This document shows, one piece after another, positions 27,345 to 35,466 of a stretch of DNA of 64,000 nucleotides. The notes beneath the pieces are model-generated. The model was not told the origin of the DNA and ran no database searches. It saw nothing but the letters and a program-made list of their open reading frames with translations. Made by a program: the position numbers and the translations under genes. Each line of letters begins with the position of its first letter. Within the stretch, counting starts at the first letter, position 1. This stretch comes from Anaerocolumna sedimenticola (GTDB lineage: Bacteria > Bacillota > Clostridia > Lachnospirales > Lachnospiraceae): the NCBI RefSeq assembly GCF_009931695.1, contig NZ_CP048000.1, positions 742,501-806,500 of the forward strand, given 5' to 3'.

Positions 27345-28373
27345 ATGCTTAAAATAAATTATGACAAAGATTATATTCTAACTGTAATTGATAAGATTGT
27401 ACAAAAAACCCTGTCCATGGATTTATTGTGGGATTGGCCCTGCGGAGTTGCTTATTATGGCGTCTGTGAAGCATATAAAGCAACTAAAACGGATGGGTAC
27501 ATAGATATGTTACAAAAATGGACCGACGAATATTTGGAACTGGGATTACCGGACTGGACCGTAAATACCTGTGCAATGGGCCACACCATGATTACCCTTT
27601 ATGAAGCAACCGGAGACGAAAAATACTGGAATGTGGTTATGAGTAAGGTAGATTATCTCCGTAATCAAACACTGCGTTTCGGTGAACAGGTAATGCAGCA
27701 TACCGTATCGGTAAATAATGATTTTCCCGAACAGGCCTGGGCAGATACCTTATTTATGGCTGCTTTTTTCTTACTGAGGGTAGGCGCAAAGTTAGATAAT
27801 AAGGAATTGATTGAAGATGCTTTAAATCAATATTACTGGCATATAACATATCTGCAGGATCCGGTAACAAATCTGTGGTACCACGGATATAACAATATAA
27901 ACAAGGACCATATGTCAGGATTTTATTGGGGAAGAGCAAATTCCTGGGCTGCCTATACCATGGCACAGGTTAAAAAATATCTGCCGAAATGTTACCTTTA
28001 TCCCAAATACATGGATATAAACTGTGCACTTAGAGACCAGCTATCCGCATTAAAAACCTTGCAGACAGAGAATGGATTATGGAGGACTTTAATCAATGAT
28101 GAAGAATCCTATGAAGAAATATCCGCTTCCTGCGGAATAGCTGCTGCAATGGTGGAAAACGGCAATCCCCTTCATTCGAAATATGTCCAGAAAGCTCTGG
28201 ATGGAATTCTGATTAATATTTCCGATGACGGCAGGGTACTGAACGTATCCGGCGGTACTGCAGTAATGAATGACCGGGAAGGTTACTTAAACATCTCAAA
28301 AACCTGGGCACAGGGCTGGGGCCAGGGGCTTGCCCTAGCATTCCTGACCTCAGTACTTACCATACCGAATTAA
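27345..28373 (+). CDS. Glycoside hydrolase family 105 unsaturated rhamnogalacturonyl hydrolase (YteR-like)
   Basis: The 342-residue cytoplasmic enzyme hydrates and cleaves the unsaturated galacturonyl residue left by pectin lyases. The catalytic Asp is D134 in QAWADTLFMA. Other family blocks are GFYWGRANSW, ISASCGIAAA and the C-terminal WAQGWGQGLALAFL. It has no signal peptide, fitting intracellular action on imported oligosaccharides. It is the last gene of the transporter operon, as with yteR next to ytePQ-type genes in bacilli. Confidence 0.92.
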   Translation: MLKINYDKDYILTVIDKIVQKTLSMDLLWDWPCGVAYYGVCEAYKATKTDGYIDMLQKWTDEYLELGLPDWTVNTCAMGHTMITLYEATGDEKYWNVVMSKVDYLRNQTLRFGEQVMQHTVSVNNDFPEQAWADTLFMAAFFLLRVGAKLDNKELIEDALNQYYWHITYLQDPVTNLWYHGYNNINKDHMSGFYWGRANSWAAYTMAQVKKYLPKCYLYPKYMDINCALRDQLSALKTLQTENGLWRTLINDEESYEEISASCGIAAAMVENGNPLHSKYVQKALDGILINISDDGRVLNVSGGTAVMNDREGYLNISKTWAQGWGQGLALAFLTSVLTIPN

Positions 28374-28386
28374 GGTGTTAGAAACA

Positions 28387-28477
28387 GCTGCCCCAATCCT
28401 CATTTTATCCGACTAACGTCCGGTAAGTACGATTTATTTCCGGCAGCTTATTGCCGGACCGCTAAGAGAGGGGCAGC
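28387..28477. terminator. Stem-loops between the convergent GH105 and VanZ-like genes
   Basis: GCTGCCCC (28387-28394) pairs with GGGGCAGC (28470-28477), enclosing a smaller CCGGCA/TGCCGG hairpin at 28440-28457. The genes converge here, so the structure may terminate both transcripts, though T-tracts are weak. Confidence 0.5.
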
Positions 28478-28490
28478 ATTGGTTTATCTT

Positions 28491-28979
28491 TTATATGTGA
28501 CTGTTAAAATTTCTGCCAATGATCTTAAGAAAGATACAGAAAAATAATAAGCCACAAGTTATACCGATACTATCAATTAAGACATCCGTAAACTGCCCGG
28601 AGCGTTCCGGTACAAATAATTGATGAAATTCATCGGAGCAGGCGTATAAGATACTGATTCCCTCACACCACAAAAACAACCTCCATCTGCGTTTCTTGTG
28701 AAGCACATAGAGTGGAAAGGCAACTGTTATGGCTAAGATTCCATACTCCGTCAGATGCCCTAATTTACGGATAGGTGTGTGTATCGATTCTATAATAGAC
28801 AATTTTTCTCCCGGGGTTAAATCAATATTAGCTATGCTGGTGACCGTATCTATAATATTTTGTGTTAATCCTAAACTTAATCCGGAGGATTGTTCTCCAT
28901 TCGCAGTAGAAAACCGAAAAATAATAATCATCATAATAACAGCCGGCAGCCAATAAAACACTTTTATTCTATTTTTCAT
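28491..28979 (-). CDS. VanZ-family membrane protein, copy 1
   Basis: The 162-residue protein has four predicted membrane spans and the VanZ family blocks RKLGHLTEYGIL and DEFHQLFVPERSGQFTDVLIDSIGI. VanZ proteins confer low-level glycopeptide resistance in some hosts, but most chromosomal members have no known role. A paralogue lies at 39207-39680 in the same orientation. A strong promoter precedes it, so it is a single-gene unit. Confidence 0.9.
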   Translation of the reverse strand: MKNRIKVFYWLPAVIMMIIIFRFSTANGEQSSGLSLGLTQNIIDTVTSIANIDLTPGEKLSIIESIHTPIRKLGHLTEYGILAITVAFPLYVLHKKRRWRLFLWCEGISILYACSDEFHQLFVPERSGQFTDVLIDSIGITCGLLFFCIFLKIIGRNFNSHI

Positions 28980-29055
28980 TCATTCACCTGTTATAATTTC
29001 ATTTATTCTTTTAATTCGATTTAGAAACATTTATTACCGAACCCAAATTATAACA

Positions 29056-29083
29056 ATTATAACAGGTATCCATCATTTGTCAA
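29056..29083 (-). promoter_or_regulatory. Promoter of the first VanZ-like gene
   Basis: TTGACA (29078-29083) and TATAAT (29056-29061) are separated by 16 bp on the minus strand. Confidence 0.85.
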
Positions 29084-29124
29084 CTTTCCATGAATACTAT
29101 ACGACTGTTCCAATAAAAGAAACC

Positions 29125-29763
29125 TTAAGTTGTTCTGTGTTTCTCCAATATTGGCTCCATTAAATAAGAAACTGCTAATATAATCCATGACGGTATTAAA
29201 ATGATTAACACCGGAAAGTAATAAATCAACCCTAAACCTATAGCTAAAATTAAAAGCAAGAAAAGTGTAACGGGCAGATACCGGACCGTCATATATACTG
29301 CCAGTTTTAATATCCATCCGAAGTTCATTTCAAATCTGGATAACAGTGGATATGTATAGATTCCAATTCCTATCATCCATATATGAAGAAATAGATAAAA
29401 TATTATAAAAAATAAACCGAATAAACCGTCTGTGAGTGAATATAAGATTCCTATATTTAACTGTAAAATAAAACCGGTTCCCCCCAGGATAAGTAAAAGG
29501 ACTGTCCCTTCTTTCAAATTCACTTTAAATGAATGTATAAATTCCTGCAAGAGATATCCCCGGTCCTGCCTGATTACTTTATGAACGGTATAATATAAGG
29601 CTGCAGTAGAAGCACCCATAGTAACTAAGGGCAGGCTTGTTATCAGCCAAATAATACTGAGAGCAGCCATATCAAAAAATTTTTCTATGTAATTATAGAT
29701 ACCTCCGGAGTCCGGGGTAAAAAGCCTTTGCTTATCCCTTGTTTTTTTTCCCAATTCACTCAC
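29125..29763 (-). CDS. YesL/DUF624-family membrane protein
   Basis: The 212-residue protein has five to six membrane spans and the DUF624 signature (MAALSIIWLITSLPLVTMGASTAALY begins near residue 32). The start codon is GTG at 29763. YesL-like proteins are regularly encoded beside YesM/YesN-regulated carbohydrate ABC transporters, exactly the context here. Their function is unknown; an accessory role in transport or sensing is inferred. Confidence 0.85.
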   Translation of the reverse strand: MSELGKKTRDKQRLFTPDSGGIYNYIEKFFDMAALSIIWLITSLPLVTMGASTAALYYTVHKVIRQDRGYLLQEFIHSFKVNLKEGTVLLLILGGTGFILQLNIGILYSLTDGLFGLFFIIFYLFLHIWMIGIGIYTYPLLSRFEMNFGWILKLAVYMTVRYLPVTLFLLLILAIGLGLIYYFPVLIILIPSWIILAVSYLMEPILEKHRTT

Positions 29764-29820
29764 ATCCGATCACCAAACTTTCTGAGCTATTGTTAACTGT
29801 TTGCAAAATTAATCCAAATT

Positions 29821-31860
29821 CTAAACAATATTAAGTTCGTATCCGTTTTTTGTAAACAAAGGAATCTCTTCCACGGGTGCGTTAATGCTAACCGTCTGAC
29901 CACCCGGATAAGTTTCTTTTGTCCAGATATGTGTCCAGTCAGCACCTTTTGGCAGATAGACTTTAAGTTCTCTTACTCCCTGTTCCATAACCGGTGCAAC
30001 TAATACTTCCGGTCCGAACATGTACTGGGTTTCATTCTCCCAGCAAACCTGATCCTCCGGAAAGTCATAAAACAACGGTCTCATTACCGGCGTTCCATTA
30101 GTATGTGCTTCTTCCATAATCTTTGTGATATATGGTTTCATGGCTTCCCTGATAGTTAAGTACTTTTTACATATATTGTAAACTTTGTCACCGTAGGACC
30201 AGACCTCATTGGATGCACCGGAAATACAGGTGGCTCCTCCTGTGGTACCGTACTGGGGCTGAAGCGGCCATCGGTATCCATGCAGTCTCATTACCGGGCA
30301 AAATGTTCCGTATTCAAACCAACGGATTAAGAGTTCGTGAAATTTTGGATCCCTGATATCCGCACCAAAAAATCCGCCGATATCCGTAGTCCACCAGGGA
30401 ATACCGGCAATTCCCATATTAAGCCCGGCGGCAAACTGATTTCTTAAGCTGGCAAAAGTGGAGTGGATATCTCCGGACCATACCAGCGCACCATATTTTT
30501 GAGAACCAGCCCAGGCACAACGGAGGAGATTAATAATATTCTCCTGTCCTTCTTCTTTCATGCCATCAAAAAAGGTTTTTGCATACATAAGGGGATAAAT
30601 ATTGCCAATCTGTACATCGGGACCTAAATGATACCTGTAATTATCAAAATCATATACGGAATATTCCGGTTCCGCTTCGTCCAGCCAGAAGATTTTTACA
30701 CCTTTTTTATAATAATTTTCTTTTGCCTTATTCCATACGTATTCTCTGGCTTCCGGATTCGTGGCATCATAATGAACGGTATTTCCCTGAAAATCCATAG
30801 AAATGCGAAAACCACGGTCAGTACGGATTAACAATCCCCGATTTCTCATTTCTTCAAAGTTCTCACTTCTGTAATCTACTGTCGGCCAGATGGATACCAT
30901 TAATTCAATTCCCATATTTTTTAATTCTGCAATCATGGCATCCGGATCGGGCCAATATACCGGATCAAACTTCCATTCCCCCTGGAGCGGCCAATGGAAG
31001 AAGTCTACGACAATTATGGAAATAGGGAGATTTCTTCTCTTATATTCCCTGGCAACTTCCAGCAATTCCTCCTGGGTCTGGTAACGGAGCTTGCACTGCC
31101 AGAATCCCATTGCATATTCCGGCATCATAGGTACTTTACCGGTTACATTTGCATAAGCTTCTTCCAACTCCGCAGGGGTATCTCCTGCAGTAATCCAGTA
31201 ATCTAACTTCTTAGTGGAATAAGCTTCCCAGGTTGTAATATTCTTGCCAAAATTTACTCTGCCAACAGCCGGGTTATTCCACAAAAATCCGTATCCCAGG
31301 GAGGATAATGCAAATGGTACGCTTGCCTGGGAATTCCGGTGTGCCAGTTCCAAGTCAGCCCCTTTTAAATCCAGAAACGGCTGCTGGTATTGTCCCATTC
31401 CAAATATCTTTTCATTAGGATTTGATACAAAACGCATGGACAGCTTATAATCACCGCCAGTGATTGGTTTGAATTCCCGCGCTTCCACTTCTATGGAACT
31501 GCAGGTATCTGCAAACATATCTTTACGGTTGCGGACATATTCCTCTAACAGTATTTCTCCTTTCTGATTATAAAAGGTAAGTTTACCGATTTTATTAATC
31601 ACCGCTTTTAGTTTGCCGTTTTGTATGGAGGCCTGGTATTTTTCAATGGTTACCACAGCATTATTGTCCTCCTGTGGTATCAGTGCCCAGTCTTCTGCGG
31701 GCATTCCAGGCATCTTGCTGGCTCTGACTCTTAAACTGTTATCCCCCCAGGGCTCAATCATTACTTCTTCCGCATCATAGCGGTAATAAAGGCTGCCGCC
31801 CTGATCCTTAAAATACCCAAATAAAAAATCCTGATTTTGTCCATGATTTTGTTCTGACAT
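29821..31860 (-). CDS. Glycoside hydrolase family 31 enzyme (alpha-xylosidase / alpha-glucosidase type)
   Basis: The 679-residue enzyme lacks a signal peptide. An N-terminal beta-sandwich is followed by the TIM barrel. The probable nucleophile is D394 in IFWLDEAEPEY and the acid/base D464 in WSGDI. GIPWWTTDIGGF at 487-498 is a strong family block. The IVVDFFHWP...GEWKFDP...WPDP series resembles alpha-xylosidase-like members more than starch-acting ones, but specificity cannot be fixed. It probably cleaves the oligosaccharide imported by the adjacent permeases. AGAGG precedes the ATG. Confidence 0.88.
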   Translation of the reverse strand: MSEQNHGQNQDFLFGYFKDQGGSLYYRYDAEEVMIEPWGDNSLRVRASKMPGMPAEDWALIPQEDNNAVVTIEKYQASIQNGKLKAVINKIGKLTFYNQKGEILLEEYVRNRKDMFADTCSSIEVEAREFKPITGGDYKLSMRFVSNPNEKIFGMGQYQQPFLDLKGADLELAHRNSQASVPFALSSLGYGFLWNNPAVGRVNFGKNITTWEAYSTKKLDYWITAGDTPAELEEAYANVTGKVPMMPEYAMGFWQCKLRYQTQEELLEVAREYKRRNLPISIIVVDFFHWPLQGEWKFDPVYWPDPDAMIAELKNMGIELMVSIWPTVDYRSENFEEMRNRGLLIRTDRGFRISMDFQGNTVHYDATNPEAREYVWNKAKENYYKKGVKIFWLDEAEPEYSVYDFDNYRYHLGPDVQIGNIYPLMYAKTFFDGMKEEGQENIINLLRCAWAGSQKYGALVWSGDIHSTFASLRNQFAAGLNMGIAGIPWWTTDIGGFFGADIRDPKFHELLIRWFEYGTFCPVMRLHGYRWPLQPQYGTTGGATCISGASNEVWSYGDKVYNICKKYLTIREAMKPYITKIMEEAHTNGTPVMRPLFYDFPEDQVCWENETQYMFGPEVLVAPVMEQGVRELKVYLPKGADWTHIWTKETYPGGQTVSINAPVEEIPLFTKNGYELNIV

Positions 31861-31939
31861 ACTTAAACCTCTTTTCTTTATGTTATAAAATTAATATCTT
31901 ATTTTGTGTCTCTTTTAATATTCAGATTTTATTACTTAT

Positions 31940-32800
31940 CTACTCTTTCACCGCTCCTGCTGTCAGACCGCCTATAATGTATTTCTGCAGAAATACAAAA
32001 ATTAAAATTACCGGAAGGACTAATATTACACCGTAAGCCATAATACAATTCCATTTGGTTCCGTATTTACTCTGAAATTTATGGATATTGGCTGTCAAAG
32101 GACGCATTTCAGGTTTTACATTAAAGGTCATGGAATAGGCCAAGTCATTCCAACCGCTTAAAAATGATATAACGGTAACAGTTATAATCCCTGTTTTAAT
32201 AGTAGGAATCATGATTTTAAAGAATGACTTTATAACGCTGCAGCCGTCAATCCGGGCCGCATCATCTAAGGAAGCGGGAATACTTTTAAAATAAGGCCGC
32301 AGTGTTATGACAATAAAAGGTACGGAACCGCTGGCAATGGCGATCGCCGGAGCAATAAAGGTTCCTAAAATACCAAGCTTATTAAAAATCAAATACATTG
32401 GGGTTAACATTAACGAAGCCGGAAGCATCTGGGTGATTAAAAATGTTAAAAGGAGAGCTTTTCTTCCGGGCACTTTGTACCGTCCCATACCGTAAGCGGC
32501 GGGAATACCAAACAACAAGGATAATGTCATGGAACAGGCTGCTATCACCACACTGTTTCTTAAGGAAACTAAAAAATCCTTATCCTTAAGATTTTCAAGC
32601 CAGGGGTCTAAGGTGAATTTGTGTGGATAATAGGTAAGTATTTTACCAAAGGTTTCGGTATCCGACTTAAAGGACATAATAATAAGCCAATAAATCGGAA
32701 AGAGGAATACAATGGTAATTAATATGGAAATGAAACAATAGATAGTATTTCTTCGCTGCTGCTTTGAAAAACTCAGGCGTTTACTGTTCCTACCGGCCAT
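31940..32800 (-). CDS. CUT1 sugar ABC transporter permease, MalG type
   Basis: The 286-residue membrane protein has six spans and the EAA loop DDAARIDGCSVIKSFFKIMIPTIKTG. Its ATG starts one base after the stop of the upstream permease gene, whose last codons contain its AGGAGGAGG ribosome binding site, so the two are translationally coupled. It is part of the third sugar importer of the window. Confidence 0.92.
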   Translation of the reverse strand: MAGRNSKRLSFSKQQRRNTIYCFISILITIVFLFPIYWLIIMSFKSDTETFGKILTYYPHKFTLDPWLENLKDKDFLVSLRNSVVIAACSMTLSLLFGIPAAYGMGRYKVPGRKALLLTFLITQMLPASLMLTPMYLIFNKLGILGTFIAPAIAIASGSVPFIVITLRPYFKSIPASLDDAARIDGCSVIKSFFKIMIPTIKTGIITVTVISFLSGWNDLAYSMTFNVKPEMRPLTANIHKFQSKYGTKWNCIMAYGVILVLPVILIFVFLQKYIIGGLTAGAVKE

Positions 32801-32801
32801 C

Positions 32802-33695
32802 TTAATCCTCCTCCTTTGATATCAGTCTTAAATAAAATAATCCCACCGCAAACAGGCAGATAAATAAAATAATGGCAGAAGCCGCACCTAAGGAAAATTT
32901 ATATTGGGTAAAAGACAGGTTATATGCATAGGTACCCAAAACATCCGTTGAGTTTAACGGTCCTCCGCTGGTCATTACAAACATAAGGTCAAAGGCTTTA
33001 AAGGTATATATGAACCCTAACATTAAAACGGATAAAATGGCCGGGCGCATTAAAGGCAGGATAATATGCAGAAATCTTTGCCTGGGATTAGCACCGTCAA
33101 CTGCCGCACTATCATAAATTTCATCGGGAATGCCGGTAAGACCGGATGTCAATAAAAGCATATTAAAGGGTATTCCTACCCAGCAGTTCATAACAATAAC
33201 CGCAATCAAAGCCGTGCTTGTACTGACCAGCCATTCGACCGGTGATTTTATAATACCGATTTTCATTAATAAATCATTAATAACCCCTTCGGAGACACCG
33301 AATATATTTTTACCCATTAATGCGGTAACTGACATAGGCATCATATATGCAATCAGAATCAATCCGCGGATGGGACCGGCAAAGGTAAACTTCTTGGAAA
33401 AAAACATAGCAAAAATAAAACCTATGGTAAATTGAAAAATGAGACAGCTTATGGTAAATATAAATGTGTTTCTAAATACCAGCCGGAACGTTTCATCCTT
33501 AAACAGGAATGAATAATTTTGAAAACCGATAAATACGGAGGTAGCTTTCTTAAAATTCTTAATATCCATATTTTTAAAGCTTAAGATAAAGTTGTAAATA
33601 AGAGGATAACCCAGAATAAGTAACATATATAGAAAGCCGGGCAGAATAAAACAAAAACCTTCCAGCTTTTTCTTGGTTGCCATTTTCATTCGCAT
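32802..33695 (-). CDS. CUT1 sugar ABC transporter permease, MalF/UgpA type
   Basis: The 297-residue membrane protein has six spans and the EAA loop DSAAVDGANPRQRFLHIILPLMRPA. GAGGTG lies eight bases before the first of several N-terminal ATGs, which supports the longest form. It pairs with the MalG-type protein to import the substrate of the GH31 enzyme. Confidence 0.92.
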   Translation of the reverse strand: MRMKMATKKKLEGFCFILPGFLYMLLILGYPLIYNFILSFKNMDIKNFKKATSVFIGFQNYSFLFKDETFRLVFRNTFIFTISCLIFQFTIGFIFAMFFSKKFTFAGPIRGLILIAYMMPMSVTALMGKNIFGVSEGVINDLLMKIGIIKSPVEWLVSTSTALIAVIVMNCWVGIPFNMLLLTSGLTGIPDEIYDSAAVDGANPRQRFLHIILPLMRPAILSVLMLGFIYTFKAFDLMFVMTSGGPLNSTDVLGTYAYNLSFTQYKFSLGAASAIILFICLFAVGLFYLRLISKEED

Positions 33696-33720
33696 TGTTC
33701 TTACACCTCATTTCTGTATG

Positions 33721-33779
33721 AAGGGGCTGATGCAAAATTATAAGTTTATCTGACTCTCTGCAACTTGCATCAGCTCCTT
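33721..33779 (-). other. Intercistronic hairpin after the third binding-protein gene
   Basis: AAGGGGCTGATGCAA (33721-33735) pairs with TTGCATCAGCTCCTT (33765-33779), with one mismatch in 15 bp. No T-tract follows. As in the mannoside operon, a stable stem sits just after the binding-protein gene. Confidence 0.7.
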
Positions 33780-33797
33780 ACTGCTTCATATTAATTA

Positions 33798-33946
33798 GGT
33801 AATTGGGAAACTATGCAGTTTTTCGAATATACCATACAATTAATACCAATTTTATAGCTTCAGTTGCCCTCCGGGCAAGATTCAGCTCTTAAATTGTATT
33901 AATTGCATGGTATATAAATACACTATTGGAGTTTCACAATTACTTA
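33798..33946. mobile_element. MITE-like palindromic element, copy D (full length, 149 bp)
   Basis: The element runs from GGTAATTGGGAAACT to AGTTTCACAATTACTTA. Its arms are imperfect inverted repeats of about 60 bp around a GTTGCCCTCCGGGCAAG centre. Identical 12-bp sequences TCATATTAATTA flank it (33786-33797 and 33947-33958), suggesting target duplication on insertion. It lies between the binding-protein and permease genes and encodes nothing. Confidence 0.85.
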
Positions 33947-33974
33947 TCATATTAATTATAATTATGCTCCGTAT

Positions 33975-35330
33975 TTATTCTGCTATTGGATTCGCAGCAA
34001 TAATAGGATCCACAACAGCAGCAGCACCCGCCATAGCATCTGCCGGCGATTTTTCCCCGATGAGGGCCGCCTGAACGGAAGAATAAATTGCTTCTGAAAT
34101 GGTCGGCCATTCCTCGTGAGGTCCTCTTGCTACGGCATAATTCATCCCCTCGGTAAATACGGCGTATCTTTCATCCTTGGTCCAGAAATCTTTTAACGTT
34201 GCCGCATCGCTTCGAACCGGAATCTTACCTGCAATTTCACACCAGTCTGCGTTATTTTCTGCTGACTGCATATATTTCAAGAAGTTAACACAAGCGTCCC
34301 TTGCTTCTGAGCCGACACATACACCAAAATTTTCACCGCCGATAACGCTGGAGTATTCATTATCTTTCGGCAGTAAGGTATATTTATACTTAAAAGTTCC
34401 ATTTACATCCGTATCGATAGTGGATACCTGCCAGGTACCGGATTCCAACATGGCAGCTTTTCCTGCGCAGAATGCATTATAAGCATCACCCTGACTCCAG
34501 TTTACAACTTCTTTGCTCATATAACCCTGATTTACCAAATCCGTTAAGAAAGATAAGGATTTTACCGCATTGTCGGAACTTAGGGAAGAAACCGTTGCTC
34601 CTGCGGAATATAACCAAGGTATGAACTGGAAGGTACCCTCTTCATTACTGATGGCACTCATGGCAAAGCCGTATACGGAGTTAGCAGGATTGGTGGTAGC
34701 TGCTGCTATTTCTTTTAATTCATCCCAGGTCTTCGGCGGTTCGGTGAAACCTGCCGCATTTAATAGATCCATATTGCAAACTAACGCTAAACAGTTGGAA
34801 TTGTTAGGAAGTCCGTAAATCCGGCCCTCCCCGTCTTTGCAGCTGCTAAGCGGACCCTCGTAGAAGTTTTTTAAATCCTCCCATCCGCTTAAATCGTCCG
34901 TAATGTCTTCAAATACTCCAAGAGCAATATAAGAAGCCATATCCGGTGAATCCACCATACCGATATCCGGCAATTCACCGGAAACTGCACCTATGGTATA
35001 TTGTTTCATTAATTCTTCACGGGAAACAAAGGTGCAGGTTATGTGAATCTCGTCCTGCATCTCATTATAGGCATTTGCCAGTTTTTCCAGCGCTTCTGCT
35101 TCATTTTCAAAGTAATGCCATACGGATACTTCTATGGCATTACCGGAGTCAGCCGCTTCGGTTGGTTCCTGTGTACCGGTCTCATCAGTTGCTTTTTCAG
35201 AAGCCGTATCTTCCTTGGTTTCCGGCACACTTGTGCTTGTGCTTTCTGATTTGCTTTTGCAACCGGCCAACAGAACCAGTACAAAACAAAAAGCCATTAA
35301 AAGTGCAAATAATTTTTTAAATCTTTTCAT
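33975..35330 (-). CDS. Sugar-binding lipoprotein of the third ABC transporter
   Basis: The 451-residue protein has a lipoprotein signal with lipobox LLAGC, a Ser/Thr/Glu-rich linker and a type 1 binding fold (ISVWHYFENEAEALEKL type opening). AGGGAGG precedes the ATG. It follows the kinase/regulator fusion gene on the same strand, after a 136-bp gap with a TATAAT-like -10 near 35390 and no good -35, as expected for an activator-dependent promoter. Confidence 0.92.
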   Translation of the reverse strand: MKRFKKLFALLMAFCFVLVLLAGCKSKSESTSTSVPETKEDTASEKATDETGTQEPTEAADSGNAIEVSVWHYFENEAEALEKLANAYNEMQDEIHITCTFVSREELMKQYTIGAVSGELPDIGMVDSPDMASYIALGVFEDITDDLSGWEDLKNFYEGPLSSCKDGEGRIYGLPNNSNCLALVCNMDLLNAAGFTEPPKTWDELKEIAAATTNPANSVYGFAMSAISNEEGTFQFIPWLYSAGATVSSLSSDNAVKSLSFLTDLVNQGYMSKEVVNWSQGDAYNAFCAGKAAMLESGTWQVSTIDTDVNGTFKYKYTLLPKDNEYSSVIGGENFGVCVGSEARDACVNFLKYMQSAENNADWCEIAGKIPVRSDAATLKDFWTKDERYAVFTEGMNYAVARGPHEEWPTISEAIYSSVQAALIGEKSPADAMAGAAAVVDPIIAANPIAE

Positions 35331-35466
35331 TAATTTTACCTCCCTTTTCTTGGTGTCCTACACCTTAAGCCATGTTTAATTGTTAGCTAATTATACCGAA
35401 AAAGAAAAATCCTAAAAACTTAAGCTTTTAAGATATTGGAGATAAATTTAGAGTAAGAATTTAAGA

